Assembly: GCA_009663005.1 (NCBI GenBank)
Contig: CM018909.1
Location: 4,403,726-4,413,725, forward strand
Reading direction: 5' to 3'
DNA from: Actinidia chinensis
Taxonomy: Eukaryota; Streptophyta; Magnoliopsida; Ericales; Actinidiaceae
DNA: 10,000 nt
Positions 1 to 8,082 of this stretch are shown here, one piece after another (the stretch's first letter is position 1; each line of letters starts with the position of its first letter). A program made the translations under genes and the position numbers. Below the pieces are notes generated by a model, which saw only the letters and a list, made by a program, of their open reading frames with translations, was not told where the DNA came from and made no database searches.

Positions 1-864
1 CCAAGAAGTTATAATTATTTATCTGAAAGTACCGAAAATGAATTTTGTAAAGAGGAGACAAGTTTACTTGTTTAGTCAGTTCAGATGGAACAAAGGAGCA
101 CCAAGTGAGACAGCTTGAACATGCCCATAGAAAAAAAATATAATTTCAAGGTTTAATCCAATTACAAAGTCAATGGAAAACGATATGAACGAGATCTATT
201 TATCAACACATACCGCGTACATTTCGGCAGTAGGTTAACAAGTGTATGTAAATGGGACCAGGAATTGCAAAAAAACGGAAACATAATGCATATTTTGGCT
301 CATACTCGTGTACTTTCCAAATCAAAGTGACGGAATAATTTGGACTCCTGCTGGTATTTTTTTCTGTCAAATTTTCCTGGAATTCTATGGGAATCTAGAG
401 CCAAGGTTTCCTGGAATTCTAAGGAAATTCGAAGGGTACTACCTGGTACCTGCTGAATTGGGAAATGCTTCAGTGTTGCAGTATATAAACTAGCTTTTTT
501 CTGCAGCAATATATCACGTGTGTAGGGAAACGAAATGCTTGTGTTGTGTTTTCTGTAATAAGGCAAAAGACCCCAATTCTGTGTTAAAAGATGGTGAGAT
601 GGACGTAAGGGAGCTCTTGGGATTTGGTGGAAAACACTCTATTGAATTGGCCCCTCTGATTTTGTTGGAATATTTCTCCTAGGATTTTGAAATGTAATAG
701 TTCTGGTAATAGATAGGTGAGGTTTATAAACAACTTGGTTGCTTGCTGTAAATCTTGTCTTTGTTGGTGTTTCTTATTAATTGATTTGGTTTTCTTTCTT
801 TTTCCAAGGAGGGCTTCTCTAGCATCCAGTAGTCACTACTTGCAAAAGAAATTTATTGGTTGCC
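1..864. other. AT-rich intergenic DNA, no gene recognised
   Basis: No convincing coding sequence is seen. Short open frames near 300-566 on both strands overlap each other, have low-complexity composition and resemble no family I know. The only clear structure is a 15-bp perfect direct repeat, TTTCCTGGAATTCTA, at 373-387 and 407-421. The sequence just before 865 could hold the decayed upstream part of the LINE that follows, but I could not read it. Confidence 0.6.
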
Positions 865-1372
865 ATGGGCTTCCTAATGCAGTTTATTAAAACTTGTTTC
901 GCCAGGTTCTCAGTGGTTATAAATGGTTAGTTGCTGGGCTATTTTCAAGGGGGAGGGGGAGACGGAAAAGGGGTTAAGGAAGATTCCTAATGGTGATGGA
1001 AGCCTTTTTTTTGGGAAAATGATTTTTGCATTCTTTTTTTAACAAATGCACTCTATTTTGTGTCCTTATTATGAAGTGTATTTGGTAAAAAAAGAAGTAC
1101 AAAATAAATTACCAAATGCACTCCATAATAAGGACAAAAAATAGAGTGCAAAAATTATTTCCCTTTTTTTTTGCTATTTTGAAGAATAAGATTGTTATTG
1201 GAGCTTTTACCTATCATCCAAAATGTCAAGCCTTGTTGCTTAGAGCAGACTCCCAATCTCTTGTTGTTATAAAGGAGGCCCTAGATGAATTCTATTCCTT
1301 ATCTGGGCTGCAACCCAATATGCAGAAAAGTGCTATATTCTTTTCTGGGGCGGGTTGATAGTAATATGGTTT
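865..1372 (+). pseudogene. LINE (L1-type) reverse transcriptase fragment, catalytic block deleted, interrupted by a MITE
   Basis: Conceptual translation in shifting plus-strand frames gives blocks typical of plant non-LTR retrotransposon reverse transcriptase. From 865 it reads GFLMQFIKTCF, then FSVVING, a stop, and LLGYFQG. A damaged segment sits where RGLRQGDPLSPYLF is expected, followed by LMVMEAFF. After the MITE at 1013-1163 it resumes at 1173 as AILKNKIVIGAF and YHPKCQALLL, then RADSQSLVVIKEALDEFYSL and SGLQPNMQKSAIFFSG. In the family, a segment of about 12 residues containing the catalytic FADD motif sits between the YHPKC block and the RADSQS block. It is missing at about 1242, with the frame kept. 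A frameshift near 1355 and in-frame stops confirm a dead copy. The intact enzyme would perform target-primed reverse transcription. Family assignment is from motif recognition, not a search. Confidence 0.82.
1013..1163. mobile_element. MITE with long hairpin arms inside the LINE relic
   Basis: The 42-nt arms at 1047-1088 and 1109-1150 are inverted copies matching at 39 of 42 positions, around a 20-nt loop. The pairing extends outward to ends that begin GGGAAAATGATTTTTGCA on the left and mirror this on the right (TGCAAAAATTATTTCCC). The left arm carries an extra roughly 20-nt piece (1031-1050) with a duplicated TGCA. The element is flanked by 8 T (1005-1012) and 9 T (1164-1172), which fits a target duplication of 8 or 9 bp in a T run. 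That suggests a hAT-like or Mutator-like origin, but a homopolymer target cannot decide between them. It has no coding capacity and would depend on a transposase supplied elsewhere. LINE coding sequence resumes on both sides, which fixes the insertion limits. Confidence 0.75.
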
Positions 1373-2257
1373 GGTGAGTTAACCCAATATGCAGAAAGCA
1401 AAGAATATTATTATTTTAATACTCCAATTATATAAAAAGTAAACTATTACTCCAACGGAGATTATCGAATAATTTAAATTGTTATCAAATTAAAATTATA
1501 AAATTTGATTTATTATAATTAAAATTGTAGAGTTTAATTTATTTTTACGATTAAACTATGAAATTTTCTTTATATTTTTCAAAGAAAAAACCATTACAAG
1601 GAAGGAATTACTCAACTTAAGAGGCTCGCGATTTACTTATTAACGTGTGCGCTCAATAGTCTTTGAGATTTTGGGTGAAAGGACCTTTTGTAAATCAAAC
1701 TTCTTTACATATTTTACTATAGTTTAAAGATTTAAAATCATTAAAATTCTTAGGCCCAGTTTGGGCTATGGTTTGTTTGGTTTCTTGATTTTTGAGTTCT
1801 TTTTACTCTTTGAGCAAAATTCTATACTTTTTGGGTTCTTCTTGAAAAGAAGAGGTCGAAAATATAAAAATATTCATATAATTTAATAAAAATAAAGAAA
1901 AAAAGATGAAAAATTTTGGGATAAAAATAGTTGTTTTTATTTTTTAGTGAACTTTTTTCTGAATTTTTTTTTTTTCTCCTTAATGGACGTTTGAAATGAA
2001 TGGCAATTTAATAGCCTTCGTTCATTTTGCTAGGCGTTTTTCAAAGTTCCTTTTTATTCTTTTTTAAAGACAATTGAATGTGTGATTTTATGTTTTAATT
2101 CTTTGAAATTTCCTTGGCCTTTTAAAAGAAGTAATAAAGTTTTTTTTATTCTTTTTTGTGGTCTTTTAACAAATTAAAGCAAGCAAAATTATGGGACCTA
2201 AAAGAGTTGAGGGCCAGGATTCTTGATATTTCTTGTTTCATTTTGTTTATAATGTTT
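1373..2257. other. AT-rich intergenic DNA, no gene recognised
   Basis: The stretch is very AT-rich with many T and A runs and stops in all frames. One 17-bp segment, AACCCAATATGCAGAAA, at 1381-1397 repeats 1312-1328 of the LINE relic just upstream, suggesting a local duplication. The sequence from about 1750, starting GGCCCAGTTTGGGC, has the look of a transposon end, but I found no matching opposite end. Confidence 0.55.
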
Positions 2258-2611
2258 GGATAAATTTCTGATAAATACAGTCACCTCCTGTAGTTTTTGA
2301 AATAACACTGATTTGCAACTATTATTAAGTTAGCTCTCGACTATTTTTTGTAAAAAATGGACAAGATTGCCTTATATTTAGGGTTTTCAAATTTATTTTC
2401 TCAATACACCAATTAAAATAATTAAACATTCTCTTTTTTAAAAGAAGTAATAACAAAGATTATTTTTTTAAGTATGCTTATATTAGGAGCACTTAAAAAG
2501 TAAAAAAAATTAAATTATTTTTTTAAAAAATATTATTAATAACAGAGTTTTATTTTTAAGTACATTTTGATTATTTAGATCAATTATTTTTTAAAATATT
2601 ACTTGTTGATA

Positions 2612-2648
<37 letters not shown>

Positions 2649-3280
2649 ATTTTTAAAAAATAGAATATTTATTTGTTTTAATGAGAAAATTAAGGAAAGA
2701 AATTTGGATGCCCTAAACATAAGGGGTCGTTTGGCTGCCGGATAGCATGAGAGAGATAAGTTTTAGAGGGGGGATAACTTTTAGAGGGGGATAAGGGTGG
2801 GGATAAGGAAGAAAATATATATATAGAAACAAAATGTAAAATATCTAGATATTATATATATATATATATATAAATAACTATCTATCTATATATATTATGT
2901 ATGAATATCTTTATATTAGATATTTATATATGTATATATATATATATATTTTTTTAATATCTAGATATTTTATATTTTGTTTCTTTATATATATTTTCTT
3001 CTTTATCCCCCACCCTTATTCTCCCGGATAACTTTTAACTAGAGTGAGGGTTGCCCATAAATTATCCGCCTCTATCCTCCCACTGGGGGAAAAGTTATCT
3101 GGGGAAAAAAGTTATCCGCCCCCTTATCCTCCAGCCAAACATGCCCTAAGGAAAATCTTGTCAATTTTGTACAAAAATTATCCCCAGAAGAAATCTTGGT
3201 AATAATTTTAAAAATAAGGGATGTCAATACTATTTTAAAAACTACATGAAAGGTCCGGAAAAGTCAGTGAAATTTACCCC
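2258..3280. repeat. Large diverged inverted-repeat (foldback) element, split by a nested MITE
   Basis: The left arm, starting GGATAAATTTC at about 2258 and readable to about 2410, is an imperfect inverted copy of the right arm, which ends GAAATTTACCCC at about 3280. Matching blocks include TGTAGTTTTTGAAATAA on the left against the reverse complement TGTAGTTTTTAAAATAG. Others are the pair around GACAAGATT and the CCCTAAA-TATAAGG pair. The right arm continues across the MITE at 2723-3146, with its inner part at about 2680-2722. The centre (about 2411-2680) is extremely AT-rich and can also fold back on itself. Without the MITE the element is about 600 bp and noncoding. The motif GTCAGTGAAATTTACCCC at the right end resembles ends of common plant DNA transposons as I remember them. 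No target duplication could be identified, as expected for an old copy. Confidence 0.65.
2723..3146. mobile_element. Tourist/Harbinger-like MITE with TAA target duplication
   Basis: The ends form terminal inverted repeats. GGGGTCGTTTGGCTGCCGG on the left mirrors a right end whose reverse complement begins GGGCATGTTTGGCTGGAGG. TAA is present directly outside both ends (2720-2722 and 3147-3149). The arms stay paired inward for over 100 bp, for example GAAGAAAATATATATA and AAAATATCTAGATATTA on the left against near-identical reverse complements on the right. They meet at a TA-repeat core around 2850-2945. The 3-bp TAA duplication with a GGG..GTTTGG terminus is typical of PIF/Harbinger MITEs. There is no open reading frame. 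It lies inside the right arm of an older inverted-repeat element, so it is the younger insertion. Confidence 0.85.
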
Positions 3281-4257
3281 TTCTAGTTGTTACCATTTAT
3301 CACAATTTGAAGTGGATGAAGAAACCTTAAGGGTAACTCAATTGATAAAAATCTAACTTTGTATTCGAGGCAAAGTTATCACTACTGGCTACTGGCCCCT
3401 AGATTTTGGCTTTAGGTACTGCCCAGTACAATTCTTTTAAAGATAAATCACCCGGTACTTTGCATGTTTGTTTTCTTTTTGGGCAAGTATTTGGATAAAT
3501 CGGACGAAAAGTAATCAAATTATAGGGTACCTATTTGACTGTTTTGTGAAAATAGTTTACGTTTCAAAACAATGCATTGGGAAAGGAGAAAAGGGTTTGT
3601 TTCGAGAAATTATTTAGTGCCTTAGAGAAAATTCTAATGGTACTCTAACCTTAGAGTGATTGGTATAAACGGTGAGGTGCACTACATTTTGGTATGAGCT
3701 GTGATCAATATGTGTTGATGTGTTATTCATTGAATGATGTATAACAATGCTCTAAGATCATCCAATGACACATCTGCATAGGTTGATCACAATACAGATA
3801 AAAAAGTTGTAAGAACCATACCCTTGCATGCATATATTAATAATTATGTGGGGGCATTTTTAATATTTGAAAGTATATTTTATGGTCTTTACTGCAATTT
3901 CTTAAGTTAACAGCCTGAAAATGTAATTTTTGGCTACGTGGCATTTCGTTTACTGCATGTTAGTCACCTAGCAAGCTAGTACCTTCCAATTTCATGTGAG
4001 ATAGAGAGGGAGAGAATCTTTTATTAGTTTATTTCTTCTCCTCCTTGTGCCAAAGAAAGACCTAGACTAGCTTAGAAGTTGAAAATTTTCAAAAACTTAT
4101 TGAGGGATTTTCATCCAAAAGGAGAGATGTCTAATTGAAGATTTTTTTTGTAAGAATCTCCATTAATCACTAATTTTGTTAGCCATTGGGTTATGCTATA
4201 GTTGGAATATGTAATTCTTACATTTTCATGCATATATTCATGAATTGAGTATGTATT
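3281..4257. other. AT-rich intergenic DNA, no gene recognised
   Basis: No coding sequence is recognised. It contains a perfect small palindrome with arms ACTCTAA and TTAGAGT at 3642-3657, and an imperfect inverted repeat at 3700-3791 that is listed separately. The rest is unstructured AT-rich DNA as far as I can see. Confidence 0.55.
3700..3791. repeat. Imperfect inverted repeat, possible MITE remnant
   Basis: The left arm 3700-3738 begins TGTGATCAA and contains GATGTGT and CATTGAATGAT. The right arm 3757-3791, read on the minus strand, begins TGTGATCAA and contains GATGTGT and CATTGGATGAT in the same order with small gaps. The loop is about 18 nt. No target duplication or terminal motif was found, so the class is unknown. 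Confidence 0.5.
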
Positions 4258-4941
4258 GGCAGGTTGTCATGGCGTAAAAATTATGAAATTGGATCTATCT
4301 AACTCGGTCCCAGCTCAGTGTTTATTACGATAGATTGCTAATCAACTGTGATGGTTCGACTAGTTTTTCTTTCAAAAACTGATGCCAAGTCTGTCAGTGC
4401 ATCTGCATGCGAATTTAAGTCCCTCTCTACTTACTCAATCTAAATTGCTTTGAATATGGTGAGGAGGGCTTTTGCGATTGCCAAGTATTTAGTCATCTTG
4501 GCTCTCCGAATTTCAAATTTTCTAGTAATTTAGTTCACAAGCAACTTTGAATCACTGAAAATATGAAGCAAGGGAACCTTTACCTTGCTGGCATACCTAA
4601 GTCCCGCAATAAAAGTTTTGTATTCGGTCTCATTGTTTGTTACGGAAAAATTCAGCCTCAGGCAGTGCTTGAAAATTGCCCTTTTAAAACTTTTAAAACA
4701 ATGCCTGCTCCTGCACCTAGGCTGTTTTTCCCTCTGTCGACGTACATTTTTCAGGAAGTGGACTGATCAATCTAAGGTAGTTCCTGGCGAATCTCATGAC
4801 CCTCTGGTACTGGCTCAACTCAGCTAATGATCTTGTTGTGCTCTCCACCTTCTTATGTGCAAACACGAGATAACCTTGTTCGGGACTTACAGTTCGGGAC
4901 AAAAACTCCATGAGAAAATTAGCCAAAATTTAGCCCTTGAT
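4258..4941 (-). pseudogene. Ty3/gypsy pol relic: RNase H domain with flanking linkers
   Basis: Read on the minus strand from 4941, the translation gives IKG-stop-ILANFLMEF, matching the IKGQ-LADF linker that precedes RNase H in plant gypsy polyproteins. After a frameshift near 4748 it reads MYVDRGKNSLGAGAGIVLK. A second shift near 4680 leads to NFSVTNNETEYKTFIAGLRY, then LLHIFSDSKLLVN, then DLNSHADALTDLASVFE. It ends with a linker resembling SWIDPI..FLRHDNLP near 4258. The four catalytic acids of RNase H are still readable: Asp at 4736-4738, Glu at about 4629-4631, Asp at 4551-4553 and Asp at 4401-4403. The reading frame is destroyed by two frameshifts and at least six stops. Reverse transcriptase and integrase are not seen on either side. 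It belongs to a different, much older insertion than the LTR element to the right. Confidence 0.85.
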
Positions 4942-5972
4942 AGTTCCACACCTAGGTCAGAAAATAAAAAAATTAATTTTAACTTCTCTGCATCATGTTT
5001 GGATGAGTGAAAAAGAAAACCATGTGAAATAGGGATATGAGAGGGATATTTTTCCCTTCATTTGTAGTTTGATAGACAATATTGGCATTATTAACAATTC
5101 ACAACCAATGATTTTTGTTTCCTACAATTTCTTATCAAATCTCACCCTTTTTAGTGAGAAACAGAATATGGTTAGTAAGTAATTTCTCTTTGTCACCCTT
5201 TCTCATTAATTACCACCTATTTTGTAATCTAAGCAAATGAGAGCATTTAATTTATCTCCATTTCTTATCTCCATTTCTTATCATTTCTCACCAAAACCTT
5301 CACAGCTGGAAGCGATTCTATCTCAAACACCAACAGAGCTTCAATCCTTAACTGTGAATAAACCCCCAATCACTTGTGCGTTATACAAATTAATTTATGC
5401 CATGTGATACGGACTTTGGCATCAATCAACAAATCGATTGGGCATTGCTCGGCCTCCGATCAACCCAATCAGTGGCCGCCGTCTACCACCTAATTTCCTT
5501 GTTAGGGGTAGGGGTCCCACATCCTTACTCGATTTGACGTGGCATTTCCCAAATTACAAACAATTATTTGCTCACAATATGCATATGGGAGAAATTTTTT
5601 AATACTCTCGTAGCATTAGTGTGACTTCACATTTAGCTCTTCCGACCAACAAGGCCGCGCAAAAACAATTTATAGGGTCCTTAAAAATTATGAACCTTTG
5701 ATACCAATTTTTTTTTTTTGATGGAGTTTATAATTATGAACTCTTTATTAATATTTTTATATAATTACTCTTTCTCTAGAGTGAACCTTGAGGGTTAAGC
5801 TCCAGGGATCTTCACTGGGGTTAGTCCTTTTATAATAGATTAAACCGAACTGTTCATATATTTGGATAATTGAGTTCATGTACTGAAAAACAAGTCTAAG
5901 TCGAGGCAAGATTGTCACCTCGTGCATGAGTGGGAGAGAGATGGATAATTAGGCCTTCATAGCAATCACTTG
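4942..5972. other. AT-rich intergenic DNA, no gene recognised
   Basis: No gene is recognised. A 13-bp tandem duplication of ATCTCCATTTCTT lies at 5254-5279. A small GC-richer island at about 5440-5550 contains a GACGTGGC motif but no reading frame. The sequence is host-like up to the edge of the LTR at 5973. The five bases before the LTR, ACTTG at 5968-5972, should be half of a target duplication if the element is not rearranged. Confidence 0.5.
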
Positions 5973-6218
5973 TGTTGTGGTAAACAATTGGGGCGAGCAA
6001 CCAACAGTCAATATTGCTTGGTATCCTCGGCACTGGACCTCGGATATTTGGAGGGCGACCTGCACAGACGAACGAAAGTAAACGGCCGGAGCGAGGCCGC
6101 TCAAAACCCCTCCAGCGTGATGATCAAACCAAGGTGCTGACAGCAGATAAGATGACTGAAGAGAATTGTGGAGTGTTGGGCTTGCAAGAGCGTACCTTTG
6201 TTTAATGGGGGAGCGGCC

Positions 6219-6226
6219 TTTTTATA
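6219..6226 (-). promoter_or_regulatory. LTR TATA box
   Basis: The minus strand reads GTCTATAAAAAGGCC. It is a strong TATA box in the middle of the LTR with a C- and A-rich leader downstream on the minus strand. It sets the direction of LTR transcription as leftward. In the 3' copy this would fire into flanking host DNA. Confidence 0.7.
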
Positions 6227-6400
6227 GACGGAGTAATGGGCCGTGCCCATGGATCACGGCAAGATCCTCGGAAGGGTTTATATGGAAGGATATCTTGGAG
6301 AGGAGATATATTTGGAAAGATTGCCATATGGAGAGTATCCCGTAATTGTCGGTGCCGTGGAGGAGAAAATCTCGCAAGGGATAGTTTCCATGTATAGATA

Positions 6401-6428
6401 GGATTCTGGTGTAGTAGTACCAGAATCC
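6401..6428. repeat. Perfect 10-bp stem-loop in LTR U3
   Basis: GGATTCTGGT at 6401-6410 is the exact inverted copy of ACCAGAATCC at 6419-6428, with an 8-nt loop. It lies about 175-200 bp upstream of the LTR TATA box. It could be a paired transcription-factor site or an RNA stem; its function is unknown. Confidence 0.7.
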
Positions 6429-6690
6429 TAAGTACTTCTGTCTCGTCCAAAGACGAGGACGAGGCCGTATTTTAACTCGGACCCACCGATGAGCGTTATG
6501 ATGATGGCTATGGCGAGCTCAGTGAACAGCACCTGGCGAGGTCCCATGTCGGACGTTGGACTCTTTTTACCTCGGTCAAGAGGGTTCGGAGATGACGTTT
6601 TGGGACTTCATGGGAGAGGTGGTATCGTTGTCCAACCTCCCTTGGGGCGAGGTACTTTGAACATTAATAGGTGTATTTTTCCCCACATCA

Positions 6691-6706
6691 GTAGCCCCCC
6701 TACTCG
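6691..6706 (-). other. Polypurine tract next to the 3' LTR
   Basis: The minus strand reads GAGTAGGGGGGCTAC directly before the LTR start TGATGTGG. A G-rich purine run here is the usual primer for plus-strand DNA synthesis in LTR retrotransposons. The trailing CTAC makes it less pure than an ideal tract. Confidence 0.6.
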
Positions 6707-6755
6707 AAGTGCCGAGATGGAACAGTTGGGACTTCGAGTAACGTTGTTTCTTCTG

Positions 6756-6898
6756 CTGACGTGCCTTAATGATGGTGGCAACTACTCGACGGAGCCCACG
6801 TGGCAAGGAGGTCTTAAATGCGGAACTCTGTTCGAAGCGTACCCACATCCCAATCGTTGTTATGAGTAGATCTGGACCGTTGATTATCTTTATATATA
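6756..6898 (+). promoter_or_regulatory. Promoter of antisense gene 1
   Basis: In order it holds CTGACGTG (6756-6763, bZIP-type core), AATGATGG, CTCGACGGA, the G-box CACGTGG (6797-6803), CTTAAATGCGGAA, GATCTGGACCGTTG and the TATA box TTTATATATA (6889-6898). The first AUG downstream of the TATA box is the chosen start at 7002, about 105 bp away, with no upstream AUG in the predicted leader. The same modules recur in the same order before gene 2. It begins about 65 bp from the LTR edge, so LTR enhancers may also act on it. Confidence 0.7.
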
Positions 6899-7001
6899 GG
6901 GGGCTCCCTTGTCCTTCGGTACTTTTCGACCTCAGTATTGTACTATTGGAACTGCTCCGACGTCTCACCTTCTAGGACGACTCATAAATTAGTGATCGGC
7001 T

Positions 7002-7905
7002 ATGTCTAAGAGACTCAAGCTCAGTGACCTCGCCAAGGTTGTGGCTCAAAAGGCCGCCACTTTTGCTTCGAAGGGTGTTGTTATCTCGGAAGGATCCGAG
7101 ACTACTTCCGGTAAAAGGCCTTTGGACGATGGGTCCAAGGGAAAGCAGGTCTCCCAACTGCCGGAGGCAAAGAAGGCAAAAATTGACACCGGAGCGTCTG
7201 GAGCTCCCGCGAGGCCGCCCATTGCTTCAGGAGAGGGCAGTTCGGCCAGGCGAACTCTTGGTGAAGCCTTGGGCCCACAGGCTTCAGTGATGGCCAGTGC
7301 GGCCACAGCTGAAAAGATTTTGGCCGGGGTGATACTTCCGGCGGACAAGGAGAAGGTGGATAGGCTCACCTTCGATCAGGTGGTGACCAAGTTTCTCCAT
7401 GTGCTCGGCCAGGTATTTGTCTTTCCCTCAAGACGTTGTCAATTCCTATTCAGTGCGGTAATTTTGATTCTGTTTGTAGCAGGGGGTTATCTTAGGGTCT
7501 TCTCTCGCCGTACGCAGCAGAGACTTCGCCGAGGGCGCCCTCAATCAAAAGGCTATCGCTGAATCTGCCGAGATGGAAATGGTTCGGGCGCAGAATCGGG
7601 CCATTGAATTAGAGAGTGCCCTTGCCGAGGAGAAGGCGAAGGGGAAGAGGCTCACCGAGGATGTTGATGCCAGAGACAAGGTCATCGCGAAGTTAGAGGC
7701 GAGGATCTCCGAGCTGGAAAAGAGCCAGTCTGTCTCGCAAGGCAGGATCATCGCCGCGTTCAAAGAGTCGAATGACTTTTTAGAAGCCGTGAGGGGATCA
7801 GCATCTTCTTACTTCGGCGATGGCTTTGACTTCTGCAAGAGGCAGCTCGCGCACCAGTATCCTGATCTCGGCGTCGATCTGGAGGACGTTGAGATGGACC
7901 AATAA
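7002..7905 (+). CDS. Antisense gene 1: coiled-coil protein lacking the N-terminal transposon domain (one intron)
   Basis: Exon 1 is 7002-7412 and exon 2 is 7483-7905. The intron, 7413-7482, starts GTATTTG and ends TTTGTAGCAG; splicing keeps the frame (phase 0) and gives 277 residues. Residues 1-60 are basic, with KRP at 38-40 and KKAK at 57-60, which could be a nuclear signal. A conserved-looking stretch, LTFDQVVTKFLHVLGQ, ends exon 1. Residues about 160-235 form a heptad-rich coiled coil (AIELESALAEEKAKGKRL, then AKLEARISELEKSQ), followed by a C-terminal YFGDGFDFCKRQL segment. This matches the C-terminal half of plant PF04195-type retrotransposon proteins; the N-terminal domain is absent. 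The TATA box, first AUG and poly(A) signals are all in place, so it could be expressed. The protein's function is unknown. The TAA stop may be premature: the frame stays open for 29 more acidic residues to TGA at 7993-7995. Confidence 0.72.
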
Positions 7906-8010
7906 TTCCTCGCTAAAGAGGAGGCCGAAGCCGAGCAAAGAACGGCCGAAGAAGGGGCAGTCGGGGCAGAGGGGGTTGGCGAAGCTGCTGTCTGACCCTC
8001 TTTTGTATAT

Positions 8011-8052
8011 CTTATTTTATTTTATTTTATTATTATTATTTTTTTTTTTTTT
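8011..8052 (+). repeat. TTTTA/TTA microsatellite and T run
   Basis: Low-complexity sequence: several TTTTA-type units, then TTA units, then at least 12 T. It lies in the 3' untranslated region of gene 1, between its stop and the poly(A) signals. Confidence 0.85.
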
Positions 8053-8082
8053 GTACCCGTGATCTTCGATGAATAAATAAAA
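8048..8082 (+). terminator. Poly(A) signal region of antisense gene 1
   Basis: TTTTTGTA (ending about 8054) resembles the plant far-upstream element. Two overlapping AATAAA hexamers follow at 8072-8077 and 8076-8081. They lie about 170 bp after the gene 1 stop and before the gene 2 promoter, so the two units can be transcribed separately. Confidence 0.6.

Larger units (their letters stand above)
5973..6690 (-). repeat. 3' LTR of the gypsy element
   Basis: On the minus strand the LTR begins TGATGTGG at 6690 and ends CCACAACA at 5973. This gives the TG...CA ends and a 7-of-8 terminal inverted repeat usual for LTRs. It contains a minus-strand TATA box (6219-6226), so U3 is about 6260-6690 and R-U5 lies to the left. 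A purine tract directly precedes the minus-strand 5' end, which identifies it as a 3' LTR. The plus strand after 6690 does not resemble a primer-binding site, which argues against the opposite orientation. The exact left boundary could be off by a few bases, because TGTG overlaps TGTT there. The second LTR is outside the window, so LTR-LTR identity could not be used. Confidence 0.72.

Noticed and set aside
308..566. Overlapping open frames on both strands (61 and 88 codons)
   Set aside because: They are short, mutually overlapping, in AT-rich DNA, and resemble no family; no promoter or splice context supports them.
4998..5300. Possible MITE with ends resembling GTTTGGATGAGTGAAA and its inverse
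   Set aside because: The inverted match is weak and gapped, and no target duplication could be found.
6014..6450. Short open frames inside the LTR
   Set aside because: They lie across the LTR TATA box and leader, which explain the sequence better.
5973..6690. Solo LTR, or LTR on the plus strand
   Set aside because: No target duplication flanks it (ACTTG against GTAGC), a purine tract adjoins its minus-strand 5' end, and no primer-binding site follows on the plus strand.
6489..6968. Open frames of 126 and 130 codons on opposite strands
   Set aside because: Both cross the LTR edge at 6690 and the purine tract or promoter, and neither resembles a protein family; they are chance frames in GC-richer DNA.
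7046..7369. Minus-strand frame opposite gene 1
   Set aside because: It is the complement of a well-supported coding exon. The same applies to minus-strand frames at 8590-8895 and 9652-9954.
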